A stretch of DNA of 64,000 bases, taken from assembly GCA_039889035.1 (NCBI GenBank), contig JBDQQY010000002.1, positions 124,001-188,000 of the forward strand. Reading direction: 5' to 3'. A program made the position numbers and the translations under genes. The stretch comes from Plantactinospora sp039889035. Its GTDB lineage: Bacteria > Actinomycetota > Actinomycetes > Mycobacteriales > Micromonosporaceae. Position 1 is the first letter of the stretch; each line of letters starts with the position of its first letter. Below the pieces are notes generated by a model. The model searched no databases. It was given only the letters and a program-made list of their open reading frames with translations, and was not told where the DNA came from. This document shows positions 27,106-35,506 of this stretch, in pieces.

Positions 27106-28128
27106 TCAGCCGGGCGGGGCCGGCGCCTGGGCCGGGACCGTGGGCGTGCTCCGGGGCGGAGCCGGCGGGGTCGGCCGGGAGCGCCGGCCGCGGAGCCGAC
27201 GGACCAGCCAGACCAGCCCGAACGCCGGCAGGCCCAGCGCGACGGCCCACGGCAGCAGTGCGCCCAGCACGGTCAGCAGGACCCGCAGCGACACGACGAA
27301 CGCCTTCCAGCCGCCCTCCAGCCCGGCCAGGAAACCGATCGCCGGCTCGTCGTCCTCCGGCACCTGGGCGTTCGGCCCGAGCAGCACCGCGGTGACCGTG
27401 GAGAGCGCGGTCAGGTCGGCCAGCCGGCGCTTCTTCGCCTCCAGCGAGGCGAGATCCGCCTCCCGCTTGGCCAGCTCGCTCTCCAGCATCACCAGGTCCG
27501 ACAGGGACTTCGCCTGGGCCAGCAGCCGCCGGCCGCTGGCCACCCTCGCCTGCTGGGTGGCGATCCGGGCGTCCAGGTCGAGGGTCTCCTCGGTGACATC
27601 GTCGGTCTTCACCTCCCGGCGCAACTGCTCGCCCAGTCGGGCGACCTCGTCCACCACGGCGGCGAACCGGTCGGCCGGGACCCGCAGTTGCAGGGTCGCC
27701 TCGGAGCGTGACGCGTCGCTGCTCCGGTTGTCGCCACCGAGGAAGCCGCCGGCCCCGGTCACGATGCCCACCGCCTGGGCAGCCGCCGCCTCCACGTCGT
27801 CCACCCGTACCGTGACGGAGCCGGTGTAGACGATCGCGCGCTGGCCGACCCCCAGTTCGGTCGTCGGTTCCTTCGCCGGTTGGCCGGCCTGTGGCGCCCC
27901 GCCCCCGCCCAGCGGCCCCTCGGCCGCGCCGGGTTGTGCCTGCTCGGCACCGCCGGCCGGGGCGTCCGCCGCCGAGGTGCCGGAGGCGTTGTCCCCGCCG
28001 TCGGCTCCGCAGCCGGCCAGCGCCAGGGCGGCGGTCAGTGCCACCGCACCCAGCAGCCCGGCCCGCCGGCGGCCCGGTCCGACCGAGATCCTGCCCCGTC
28101 CGACCACGGTCCCGCTTCGTCCGCTCAT
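27106..28128 (-). CDS. DUF4349-domain lipoprotein
   Basis: A 340-residue lipoprotein and membrane protein. The signal sequence is GLLGAVALTAALALAGCGAD with lipobox LAGC. A disordered acidic/Gly segment follows, then the DUF4349 core: RAIVYTGSVTVRVDDVEAAA, GFLGGDNRSSDASRSEATLQ and a coiled coil (DLDARIATQQARVASGRRLL). A C-terminal membrane helix (LGALLPWAVALGLPAFGLVW) and a short basic tail end it. The start ATG 28128 is preceded by ACGGAGGGGAC. Members are widespread in Gram-positive bacteria without a known function; the topology suggests a surface coiled-coil tethered at both ends. It is divergent from the metallo-hydrolase gene. Confidence 0.92.
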   Translation of the reverse strand: MSGRSGTVVGRGRISVGPGRRRAGLLGAVALTAALALAGCGADGGDNASGTSAADAPAGGAEQAQPGAAEGPLGGGGAPQAGQPAKEPTTELGVGQRAIVYTGSVTVRVDDVEAAAAQAVGIVTGAGGFLGGDNRSSDASRSEATLQLRVPADRFAAVVDEVARLGEQLRREVKTDDVTEETLDLDARIATQQARVASGRRLLAQAKSLSDLVMLESELAKREADLASLEAKKRRLADLTALSTVTAVLLGPNAQVPEDDEPAIGFLAGLEGGWKAFVVSLRVLLTVLGALLPWAVALGLPAFGLVWLVRRLRGRRSRPTPPAPPRSTPTVPAQAPAPPG

Positions 28129-28243
28129 GTCCCCTCCGTTCGTCCGTCCCCCGTAGAGGCGTTCCGTCAGACGCACCGCGAAGTCCCCCCGGTTCCGGCA
28201 GACTGCGCTGGAGACATCACGATTCGGTGACCGAGGAGTCTCG

Positions 28244-28873
28244 ATGCGACTGACCAAGTACGGCCACGCGTGCGTACGGGTGGAGGAGGACGGGGCGGTG
28301 CTGGTCATCGACCCCGGCAACCTCACCGAGCCGGCCGCGCTGGACGGGGTGGACGCGGTGCTGATCACCCACGAACACGCCGACCACCTCGACGTGGACG
28401 CCCTGGCCGAGGCGCTCGACCGGCGTCCGTCGGTGACCGTCCACACCCATCCGGACGTGGCGTCCAAACTGGACGTGCTGGCCGGGGTGGTGCGTACGGT
28501 CGAGTCCGGGGAGTCGTTCGAGGCGGCCGGCTTCGCCGTGCGGGCGTACGGCGGCTGGCACGCCGAGATCCATCCGGAGATTCCCCGGGTGGTGAACCTC
28601 GGCTTCCTGGTGAACGACTCGGTGTACCACCCGGGCGACTCGTTCGACGTACCGGAGGCGGTGCAGGTGGAGACGTTGTTCGTGCCGATCTCGGGTCCCT
28701 GGCTCAAGCTCGCCGACTCGGTGAACTTCGTCCGGGCGGTCAGCCCGCGCCGGGCGTACGCGTTGCACGACGGGCTGCTCGGCGACGCCGGGCTCACGGT
28801 GTACGACAGGAACATGACGCTGCTGGCCAACTGCGACTACGCCCGCCTGGTGCCCGGGACCGCGGTCGACTGA
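28244..28873 (+). CDS. Metallo-beta-lactamase-fold hydrolase
   Basis: A 209-residue UlaG/YcaE-like MBL-fold protein. It begins MRLTKYGHACVRV, carries the metal motif VLITHEHADHLDVD (HxHxDH) around residue 44, and keeps later ligands in YHPGDSF and near the C-terminal ALHDG. The good ribosome site GAGGAGTCTCG directly precedes ATG 28244. Families of this type include phosphodiesterase- and lactonase-like enzymes, and the substrate cannot be assigned. It is followed after 18 nt by a coiled-coil protein gene, with which it is probably co-transcribed. Confidence 0.9.
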   Translation: MRLTKYGHACVRVEEDGAVLVIDPGNLTEPAALDGVDAVLITHEHADHLDVDALAEALDRRPSVTVHTHPDVASKLDVLAGVVRTVESGESFEAAGFAVRAYGGWHAEIHPEIPRVVNLGFLVNDSVYHPGDSFDVPEAVQVETLFVPISGPWLKLADSVNFVRAVSPRRAYALHDGLLGDAGLTVYDRNMTLLANCDYARLVPGTAVD

Positions 28874-28891
28874 ACCCGGAGAATCGAGAAA

Positions 28892-29947
28892 ATGCCCGGC
28901 CTCCCCCGTGACCTCGTCGAACGGCTCTACACCGCGCCGCCGGACGGCTTCGTCGCCGCCCGCTCCGAGGCGGTCGCCGCGGCCCGGGCCGAGGGCGACC
29001 CGAGCGCCGCCCGGGAGATAGCCAAACTGCGCAAGCCGACCGTGGCGGCCTGGCTGGTGAACCTGCTGGCCCTGCGCCGCCCGGAGCTGATGGCCGACCT
29101 GGTCGAACTCTCCGCCGCGCTCCGGGGCGCACAGCGGGAACTGCGCGGCGACCGCCTGCGGGAACTCTCCGCGCGGCGGCGGGGCGTGCTGGGCGCGCTG
29201 GTCGGCCAGGCCCGGGCGCTCGCCGAGGCGGAGGATCCCCGGCTGGCCGCCGGAAAGCTGCCGCTGGCCGAGGTGGAGGCGACGTTGAACGCGGCGCTGG
29301 CCGACGTCGAGGTCGCCGAGCAGGCCCGGTCCGGCCGGCTGGTCCGGGCGGCCAGCTACGCCGGCTTCGGCGAGGTACCCCGGCCGCAGTTGCGACTGAT
29401 CGTCGGCGGCCCGGACACCGAGGAGCTGACCGAAGGCGCCGTCGACGAAGTGGTCGAGGATGCCGCCGGGGCCACGGAGCCGGGCCGGGAGACCGGGACC
29501 GGTCCGGCGGGTCGGGCGGCGGGCGGGGTGCGCGGCCGGCGTACCGGAGCCGGGGCGGGGCGACCGGGTGCTGCCGGTGGGCAGCGGGGCACCTCGACCG
29601 CCGAGCGGGCAGCCGCCCGGGCCGCCCGGGCCGAGGAGTCGGCTCGGGCCGCCCGTCGTCGGACCCTCGACCGGGCGCTGGCCGAGGCGCGGACCCGGCA
29701 CGAGCGGGCCGAGGCGGAGCTGGCGGCGGCGGTGGCGGCCGAGCGGGACGCCGCCGCGGCGCTGACCGCGATCGAGTCCGAACTCGCCGAACTGGAGCGG
29801 CGGCGGGCCGCCGCCGAACAGGAGTCCGGGCGGCGCAAACTGGCGAGGCGGGCCGCCGAGCGGGGAGAGGTCGCCGCCCGGCGCCGGGCCGGCGAGGTGC
29901 AGGCGGCGGTCGAGGCGATGGCGGAGGACGGCGACGACACGCCCTGA
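28892..29947 (+). CDS. Ala/Arg-rich coiled-coil protein of unknown function
   Basis: A 351-residue protein. The N-terminal ~150 residues are helical and conserved-looking (LVERLYTAPPDGFVAARSEA, then KPTVAAWLVNLLALRRPEL). A Gly/Arg-rich linker and then ~130 residues of Ala/Glu/Arg heptads follow (RHERAEAELAAAVAAERDAA, ELERRRAAAEQESGRRKLAR). No membrane segment or catalytic motif is visible. Similar proteins occur through actinobacteria as hypothetical proteins. It lies 18 nt after the MBL-fold gene, so they likely share a transcript. Confidence 0.8.
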   Translation: MPGLPRDLVERLYTAPPDGFVAARSEAVAAARAEGDPSAAREIAKLRKPTVAAWLVNLLALRRPELMADLVELSAALRGAQRELRGDRLRELSARRRGVLGALVGQARALAEAEDPRLAAGKLPLAEVEATLNAALADVEVAEQARSGRLVRAASYAGFGEVPRPQLRLIVGGPDTEELTEGAVDEVVEDAAGATEPGRETGTGPAGRAAGGVRGRRTGAGAGRPGAAGGQRGTSTAERAAARAARAEESARAARRRTLDRALAEARTRHERAEAELAAAVAAERDAAAALTAIESELAELERRRAAAEQESGRRKLARRAAERGEVAARRRAGEVQAAVEAMAEDGDDTP

Positions 29948-30360
29948 GGCGGCGCCGCCGTCACCGATCCCCTGCGGGCCGGTCCACGGCCGGACGCCCG
30001 GCCCGTCCCCGGCGTTGAGCCGGACACCGACGGCAGCGCAACCGTGCTGGCCGGAGAGCCGTGCGTGGGGGCGCGGCCCGAAGGTCGCGGCTGGCCGGCA
30101 GGCCGCCCCGGCTCGGTCGGGCTGGACGCGTCCGGCTCGGTCGGGCTGGACGCGTCCGACTCGGTCGGGCTGGACGCGTCCGACTCGGTCGGGCTGGCGC
30201 GCTGGAGACGCCCGGTTCGGTCGGGCCAGCTCGGTCGGGCCGGGAGGCGCCCGGCGGGTCGTTCCGGCGCGGCTGGCGGTCGGGGCTGCCGAAATCCCCG
30301 TCTGCGAGGCAGACTCAACCGGGTGACGCGGGCGGAACCCGGAACTCAGACCGGAAGGCA
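29948..30360. other. Intergenic region dominated by short repeats
   Basis: Apart from the 24-bp tandem repeat, further CTCGGTCGGGC copies continue to about 30,240. No promoter or gene could be assigned with confidence; the downstream gene's ribosome site is at its right edge. Confidence 0.5.
30111..30197 (+). repeat. 24-bp tandem repeat, about 3.6 copies
   Basis: Units at 30111-30134, 30135-30158, 30159-30182 and a partial at 30183-30197, each containing CTCGGTCGGGCTGG and ACGCGTCCG. The period of 24 is divisible by three, so open frames through it read as repeats in all registers, but no start context supports a gene. Confidence 0.85.
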
Positions 30361-31125
30361 GTGTCGTTGACCCCCGAGCAGGCCGCCGGCGCGGCCAGGC
30401 CGACCGTGCTGAAGCTGGGCAGCGCCTTCATCGAGTGTCCCCGCACGTTGCGCCGGGCGCGCCAGATGGGCATCTCCGGCTGGGCGTTCCTGGTGACCGG
30501 TCGTGGTGCGGTCCTCGGCGACGTACGGACCGAGACCGTGGCCGCCGCGATCGGCATCCTCTCGCCGGACGCGGTCGCCGACGGCTGGGAGACCGCCGTC
30601 CGGGTGGCCACCCCGAGCGCGGTGGCCGAGGTCAGCCGGGCCGAGTGCTGCCGCTGGGGGATCGACTACCTGGCCGGCTTCCCGCCGTTGGCCCGGCTGA
30701 TCGAGTTGGTCGAGCCGGTCGTGGTGGCGGCCGACGCCACCGGGATGCCGCTCTTCGCGGCCTGGCGGGGCATGCCGGTGCCGGCGGACGCCGCCCCGGC
30801 CGCCCGGGCGGCCGTGCTGCTGCACCTGCTCTTCGAGTACTACTCCGGCGCCAGCCTGATGGCGGTACGCGCGGCCGGCATGACGGCGATGGAGGTCATC
30901 CTCGCCGGTCCGGAGGGCGAGTCCGGCGCGGTGACATACGGCTGGTCGCCGCCGTACCCGCCGGTCGGGCCGCTGGTCCGGCGGCGGCTCTGGGCCGAGT
31001 CGGTGACCGACCGGATCGTGGCCCAGGCGTACGGGGTGCTCGACCCGGCGGAGCGGGTGGAGTTGGTCAGCCTGCTCGGCGCCGCGCTGACCGGGGTGCG
31101 GATGTCACCGCCCAACCTGGACTGA
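30361..31125 (+). CDS. SCO6745/EvbL-like uncharacterised actinobacterial protein
   Basis: A 254-residue protein. It begins after a short tail with VLKLGSAFIECPRTLRRARQ, then MGISGWAFLVTGRGAVLGDV. Helical segments follow (AECCRWGIDYLAGF, MPLFAAWRGMPVP, LLHLLFEYYSGASLMAVRA), and near the C-terminus is VTYGWSPPYPPVGPLVRRR. I associate this pattern with the actinobacterial family often labelled SCO6745 or EvbL, of unknown function and found near biosynthetic genes; that is from memory and only moderately certain. GTG 30361 has GGAAGG at 30353-30358. Confidence 0.75.
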   Translation: MSLTPEQAAGAARPTVLKLGSAFIECPRTLRRARQMGISGWAFLVTGRGAVLGDVRTETVAAAIGILSPDAVADGWETAVRVATPSAVAEVSRAECCRWGIDYLAGFPPLARLIELVEPVVVAADATGMPLFAAWRGMPVPADAAPAARAAVLLHLLFEYYSGASLMAVRAAGMTAMEVILAGPEGESGAVTYGWSPPYPPVGPLVRRRLWAESVTDRIVAQAYGVLDPAERVELVSLLGAALTGVRMSPPNLD

Positions 31126-31246
31126 CCACATCCTCCCCGCCAAACCGGTCCCGTCGGGCCCGGTACACGCGATCGCCGTGGGTGCGCCCATCCAGGGCGG
31201 AACCACGGCGCCGGTCCGCACCCCGTCCGGGCGACGGCCCGAGAGG

Positions 31247-32062
31247 TCAGGACCAGCGGAACAGCCTCGCGGCCAGCGCGCCGAAGAGGGCGGTGGAGCC
31301 GACCAGCACCGCCAGGTGCAGCGGCTGCGGCGAGTCGCCGGTCCAGGTGTCCTGGAGCGCCTGGGAGGCGGCGCCCAGCGGGGTGAAGTCGGCGACCCGG
31401 CGTACCGCCTCCGGCATCAGCGGGCCCGGGGTCCAGACTCCGGCCGCGAAGAGCATCGGGTAGTAGATCAGGCTGCCGATGCCCGTCGCGGCCCGGCTCG
31501 TCGGGGTGAAGGCGGCGACCAGCAGGGCCAGCGCCACCATCGAGGCCGAGCCGAGCACGAAGGCGGCGAGCAGTCCGGGTACGTTCGGTCGGGCCTCGAT
31601 CCCGAAGACCAGCCGACCGGCGAGTAGCGCCAGCGCGGAGCCGGCGAGCAGCGCGGCCACGTTGACCGCCAACTGCGCCACCAGCAGCCGGACCGGCGAG
31701 ACCGGAGTGGTGGAGAGCCGGCGCAGTACACCCTTCTCGCGGTCGGCGGCGAGCGCGTTCAGCAGGCTGACCAGGGCGACGGTGCCGATCGCCAGGGCCA
31801 GAGTGATCGGCAGGTAGAACTCGATCGGCTTCCGGCCGCCGATGTCCGCGTTCGGCTCGTTGAAGCCCGGCATGGCGCTACCCAGGATCAGGACCAGGGC
31901 GGCGGGGAAGATCACCGCGAAGAAGGAGCCCAGCGGGTCCCGGACGAAGAGCTTCGCCTCGGTGACGACCAGCTTGCCGGTGCTCCGGCCGGCGGTACGG
32001 CCTCGGCGCCCCCGGCCGGTGGTGCCGGACGGGACGGTTTCGGGACGGGCGGTGGCGTTCAT
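31247..32062 (-). CDS. ABC-2 type exporter permease
   Basis: A 271-residue membrane protein with six hydrophobic segments and the ABC-2 signature region. It starts with a basic cytoplasmic stretch, then VVTEAKLFVRDPLGSFFAVI, a large loop with FYLPITLALAIGTVALVSLL, and GSLIYYPMLFAAGVWTPG. ATG 32062 is preceded by GAGGAAGTCTG. Together with the ATPase 43 nt upstream it forms a two-gene exporter of the drug/lipid or antibiotic type. The substrate is unknown. The pair is divergent from a histidine kinase gene. Confidence 0.92.
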   Translation of the reverse strand: MNATARPETVPSGTTGRGRRGRTAGRSTGKLVVTEAKLFVRDPLGSFFAVIFPAALVLILGSAMPGFNEPNADIGGRKPIEFYLPITLALAIGTVALVSLLNALAADREKGVLRRLSTTPVSPVRLLVAQLAVNVAALLAGSALALLAGRLVFGIEARPNVPGLLAAFVLGSASMVALALLVAAFTPTSRAATGIGSLIYYPMLFAAGVWTPGPLMPEAVRRVADFTPLGAASQALQDTWTGDSPQPLHLAVLVGSTALFGALAARLFRWS

Positions 32063-32105
32063 CAGACTTCCTCGATCCTTCGGTTCGGGCGGGTAGGAGG
32101 CCGGG

Positions 32106-32846
32106 TCAGTTCGGGCTGCTGGCGGTCGAACCGGTCAGGGCGAGGACGGCGTCCTCCAGGGTGGGGCGCGCGACGCCGGGCACGTCGGCCCGGGCCACCA
32201 GCTCGGCCGGGGTGTCGATCGCGACCACCTCACCGGCCCGGATCACGGCCAGCCGGTCGCAGAGCCGCTCGGCCTCGTCCATGAAGTGGGTGACCAGGAC
32301 CACGGTCACCCCCCGGTCCCGGACCTCCCGGACGAGCTGCCAGGTGTCCCGGCGGGCCTGCGGGTCCAGCCCGGTGGTCAGCTCGTCGAGTACCGCGATC
32401 CGGGGGTTGCCGACCAGGGCGAGCGCGACGGAGAGCCGCTGCTTCTGCCCGCCGGAGAGCTTGCCGAACTCCGTGTTCCGCTTCGCGGCCAGCCCCAGTT
32501 CGTCCATCAGCGCCCGCCAGTCGGCCGGCTCGGCGTAGAACGAGCTGTACAGGTCGAGTGCCTCCCAGACCTTCAGCCGGTCCGGCAGGTGGCTCTCCTG
32601 GAGCTGGATGCCCACCTGACGGCGCAGCGCGGCGCGGTCCCGGGCCGGGTCCAGCCCGAGTACCCGGATCGTTCCGCCGTCGGCCCGGCGCAGCCCGGTC
32701 AGGCACTCGACGGTGGTGGTCTTGCCGGAGCCGTTGGGGCCGACGATCCCGAAGATCTCTCCGGCCGACACCTCGAAGGAGACGTCGCGGACCGCGACCT
32801 GGTCGCCGTACCGCTTGTGCAGGTTGCCGATCTCGATGACTGTCAT
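32106..32846 (-). CDS. ABC exporter ATP-binding protein
   Basis: A 246-residue ATPase: Walker A IVGPNGSGKTTTVECL, signature KLSGGQKQRLSVALAL, Walker B IAVLDELTTGLD, and the switch His in VLVTHFMDEAERL. Note DEL rather than the usual DEP after Walker B. ATG 32846 lies 7 nt after TAGCGT on the minus strand, a leaderless arrangement. It drives the permease gene that follows. A 15-10-15 perfect palindrome lies just upstream, between this operon and the divergent kinase gene. Confidence 0.94.
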   Translation of the reverse strand: MTVIEIGNLHKRYGDQVAVRDVSFEVSAGEIFGIVGPNGSGKTTTVECLTGLRRADGGTIRVLGLDPARDRAALRRQVGIQLQESHLPDRLKVWEALDLYSSFYAEPADWRALMDELGLAAKRNTEFGKLSGGQKQRLSVALALVGNPRIAVLDELTTGLDPQARRDTWQLVREVRDRGVTVVLVTHFMDEAERLCDRLAVIRAGEVVAIDTPAELVARADVPGVARPTLEDAVLALTGSTASSPN

Positions 32847-32853
32847 GCCGAAA

Positions 32854-32859
32854 ACGCTA
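32854..32859 (-). promoter_or_regulatory. Candidate -10 (TAGCGT) of the ABC operon
   Basis: TAGCGT on the minus strand, 7 nt before ATG 32846; leaderless arrangement. Confidence 0.55.
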
Positions 32860-32892
32860 GGAATCACCGCCGCTTCCCGGAATGCGTCCACC

Positions 32893-32932
32893 CGCCCGGC
32901 CGGGGTGCAGGTAACTACACCCCGGCCGGGCG
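32893..32932. promoter_or_regulatory. 40-bp perfect inverted repeat between ABC operon and kinase
   Basis: Arms 32893-32907 and 32918-32932 are perfectly complementary over 15 bp (core CCCGGCCGGGGTG) around a 10-nt spacer. It sits between divergent genes where no terminator is needed, so an operator or regulatory hairpin is more likely. Binding factor unknown. Confidence 0.6.
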
Positions 32933-32977
32933 CCTGGCAGCAGTCCGCCGCAGGCGCCGGGCGGCCAGACTTGACGC

Positions 32978-34930
32978 ATGTCGCGCCGGTACGGTCTCGC
33001 GTTCGTCCGTAACCTCGCCCAGACCGGGCTGGGTCTGCTCGGCCTGCTGATGTCCGTACTGCTGGTGGCGGCGGCCACCCTGGTCGTGCCGTACCTGCCG
33101 GCGGCCCGGGCCGCCAAGCGGCTGACCGATCTGGGCCGGCGGCTGGCCGGGCGCTGGGGCGGCGTCCCGGTACCGGTCGAACGGCGCCCGGGACCGCCGG
33201 TGCCGCGGCGTCGGGCCGACGGCTGGTACGTCTACGAGAACGAGCTGTACCGCTCGCCCCGGGTGCCGGCGTACCTGATGGAGATCGCCTGGCGCGGCCA
33301 GGACCCGGCGCTGCTCCGGGAGTGGGTCTGGCTCCACCTCACGCCGTTCGTCGGCGGTCTCGGCACGCTGGTCCCGGCGGCGCTGGCCGGTACCGGGATC
33401 GGGCTCGGCGCGCTCGGGCTGACCGGCGGCGCAGCCCCGGTCGTCGGCTCGCCGCCGCCGCTGGCGCTGCCGGTCGGGCTGGTGCTGGTCGCGCTCGGTT
33501 TCGCGGTCGCGCCGCTGACGCTGCGGCTGCACGCCCGGTGGAGCCGGCTGCTGCTCCAGCCGGCAGAGCGGTCCTGGTGGCACCGGTCGGGGCTGGCCGG
33601 CTGGACGAGGCGGCGGTCGGCCGCTTCCTGGCACGGTGCCGGGCTGGCCGGCCTCGGCTTCGCGGCGTTCGGCGGCTTCCTGCTGAACCTGGTGACCTCC
33701 CTGAGCCCCTGGACCGCGCTGTCCCCGCAGATGTCGAAGCTGACCCGAACGCTGGTCACCCGCTACCGCCGGTACGCACGCACCTGGACCGGGGTGACGA
33801 TCGCGGAGCCGTACCGGCCCCTTCCCGAGCTGCCCCGGCCGGAGGAGGACGGTCGCTACCGGGTCGGCCGTACCCTGCACGCCGATCGGGCGTCGGCGAT
33901 CCGGGCCCAGGCGTACGACTGGACCTTCACCGACCCGGCCTTCTGGCGGGACCAGCTCTGGATGGCCACCAACCCGCTGCTCGGGGTGCTCGGAGTGGTG
34001 CCCGCCGCGCTGGTCTCGGTGGGGCTTTTCGGGCTGGTCGGGCAGCCACTGTGGTGGGCGCCCTGGGCGGTGCCGCTGGGCCTGTTCACCGGGGAGTGGG
34101 TCACCCCCTGGTACATCTGGTACGCCGTCACGTACGTCTCGCCCGACCTCGCCGGCATTCCCGGGTGGACGAGTGCACTGTTCGGCCTGGCGCTGGCCAG
34201 CCTCGGTGTGCTGCTCGCCCCGGCCCTGCTCCGGCTGCGCCTGCGGTACGACCGGCTGCTGCTCGCCCCGACCCGGTCGGCGGAGCTGGCGCTGCGGGTA
34301 CGGCAACTGACCGAGACCCGGGCCGACGCCGTCGACACCCAGGCGGCCGAACTGCGCCGGATCGAACGGGACCTGCACGACGGGGCGCAGGCCCGGCTGA
34401 TCGCCGTCGGGCTCAGCCTGGCCGGGGTGGAGCGGCTCATCGAGGAGGACCCGTCGGCCGCGCAGGCGATGGTGGCCCAGGCCCGGCACGCCTCGGCGAC
34501 CGCGCTGACCGAGCTGCGGGACCTGGTCCGGGGCATCCATCCGCCGGTACTCGCCGAGCGGGGCCTGCCGGACGCGCTCCGGGCCGTGGCGCTGGACAGC
34601 CCGGTCCCGGTACGGGTGACCGGGGAACTGCCGGGCCGGCTCGACGCACCGGTGGAGTCGGCGGCGTACTTCTGCGCGCTGGAGGCGCTGGCCAACGCCA
34701 GCCGGCACGGCGGTGCGAACACGGTGGAGATCGACATTGCGCACACCGGCACGGTGTTGCGGATCACGGTCGCCGACGACGGTCGGGGCGGCGCCGATCC
34801 GGCCCGGGGCACCGGGCTGCGCGGCGTGCGGCGTCGACTGGGCGCGTTCGACGGGATACTGACCGTGCACAGCCCGGTCGGCGGCCCGACGCTGGTGACC
34901 GTGGAGATCCCCTGCCCACTCCCCGGGTAG
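32978..34930 (+). CDS. Sensor histidine kinase (HisKA_3) with duplicated sensor domain, no partner regulator
   Basis: A 650-residue NarL-type (HisKA_3/HATPase_c) kinase. Two membrane sensor modules occur in tandem: one with YRSPRVPAYLMEIAWRGQDP near residue 83, the second with WTFTDPAFWRDQLWMATNPL near 315, each followed by a pair of hydrophobic helices. The phospho-acceptor segment is IERDLHDGAQARLIAVGLSL near 465, and the ATPase N-box/G-box are EALANASRHGG and DDGRGGADPARGTGLRG. It is divergent from an ABC exporter, a usual arrangement, but the gene after it is a convergent cyclotransferase, so the expected LuxR-type response regulator is missing. Confidence 0.92.
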   Translation: MSRRYGLAFVRNLAQTGLGLLGLLMSVLLVAAATLVVPYLPAARAAKRLTDLGRRLAGRWGGVPVPVERRPGPPVPRRRADGWYVYENELYRSPRVPAYLMEIAWRGQDPALLREWVWLHLTPFVGGLGTLVPAALAGTGIGLGALGLTGGAAPVVGSPPPLALPVGLVLVALGFAVAPLTLRLHARWSRLLLQPAERSWWHRSGLAGWTRRRSAASWHGAGLAGLGFAAFGGFLLNLVTSLSPWTALSPQMSKLTRTLVTRYRRYARTWTGVTIAEPYRPLPELPRPEEDGRYRVGRTLHADRASAIRAQAYDWTFTDPAFWRDQLWMATNPLLGVLGVVPAALVSVGLFGLVGQPLWWAPWAVPLGLFTGEWVTPWYIWYAVTYVSPDLAGIPGWTSALFGLALASLGVLLAPALLRLRLRYDRLLLAPTRSAELALRVRQLTETRADAVDTQAAELRRIERDLHDGAQARLIAVGLSLAGVERLIEEDPSAAQAMVAQARHASATALTELRDLVRGIHPPVLAERGLPDALRAVALDSPVPVRVTGELPGRLDAPVESAAYFCALEALANASRHGGANTVEIDIAHTGTVLRITVADDGRGGADPARGTGLRGVRRRLGAFDGILTVHSPVGGPTLVTVEIPCPLPG

Positions 34931-34944
34931 CGGAGACGGCCGGG

Positions 34945-35400
34945 TCAGGCCGAGGCGGTGCCGGTAGGCCGGGAGCGCAGTTCGGCCACGTAGTCGTCGG
35001 GGGCACCGGCCTTCTCCGCCGCGTTGGCGATCTCCGACAGGTACCACGCGGTGGGCAGCCCGCCCTCGTAGCCGGCGAAGACGTAGACCCAGGCGGTGAT
35101 CTCGCCGTCCAGGGTGACCACCCGGACGTGCAGCTTCCGGTACGTGCCGGAGGCCACCCCCTCGACCTCGTCGAGTTGGGCGGCGTCCCAGGAGTGCACG
35201 TCGTAGAGTGCGACGAAGACCCGATCGCCGGGCGACTCGACGATGGTGGTGACGGCGCCCTCCCAGCCGATCACCCCCTCACCGGCGAAGGTGAGCCGCC
35301 AGCCTTCCAGCCAGCCGGTGCCCACCATCGGTGAGTGCGGGCAGTAGGCACGCATCCGGGCGGGATCGAGATTTGAGCCGTACGCGGCGTAATGACGCAC
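34945..35400 (-). CDS. Gamma-glutamylcyclotransferase-like (AIG2/GGCT fold) protein
   Basis: A 151-residue GGCT-fold protein. It opens with YAAYGSNLDPARM (the substrate-binding YGSN loop) and contains FVALYDVHSWDAAQLDEVEG with the putative catalytic Glu, then YVFAGYEGGLPTAWYLSEIA. Such enzymes release 5-oxoproline from gamma-glutamyl compounds, or belong to related groups of unknown substrate. GTG 35400 lies 7 nt after TATCGT on the minus strand (leaderless). It is convergent with the kinase gene and divergent from the LpdA-like gene. Confidence 0.88.
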   Translation of the reverse strand: MRHYAAYGSNLDPARMRAYCPHSPMVGTGWLEGWRLTFAGEGVIGWEGAVTTIVESPGDRVFVALYDVHSWDAAQLDEVEGVASGTYRKLHVRVVTLDGEITAWVYVFAGYEGGLPTAWYLSEIANAAEKAGAPDDYVAELRSRPTGTASA

Positions 35401-35407
35401 GGCGATG

Positions 35408-35413
35408 ACGATA
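35408..35413 (-). promoter_or_regulatory. Candidate -10 (TATCGT) of the GGCT-like gene
   Basis: TATCGT on the minus strand, 7 nt before GTG 35400; leaderless arrangement. Confidence 0.5.
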
Positions 35414-35506
35414 GCCCGGTGGAGGGGTGGGGGAGAATACGACGGTGCGTGTCGGACGGGTTCTGAACAAGATTGTCACTGGAAGCAGCGACGGAGGGCG
35501 AGCACT

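Noticed and set aside
30044..30370. Short frames through the 24-bp repeat encoding LDASDSVG-type repeats
   Set aside because: Every register is open because the period is a multiple of three; there is no ribosome site or family match.
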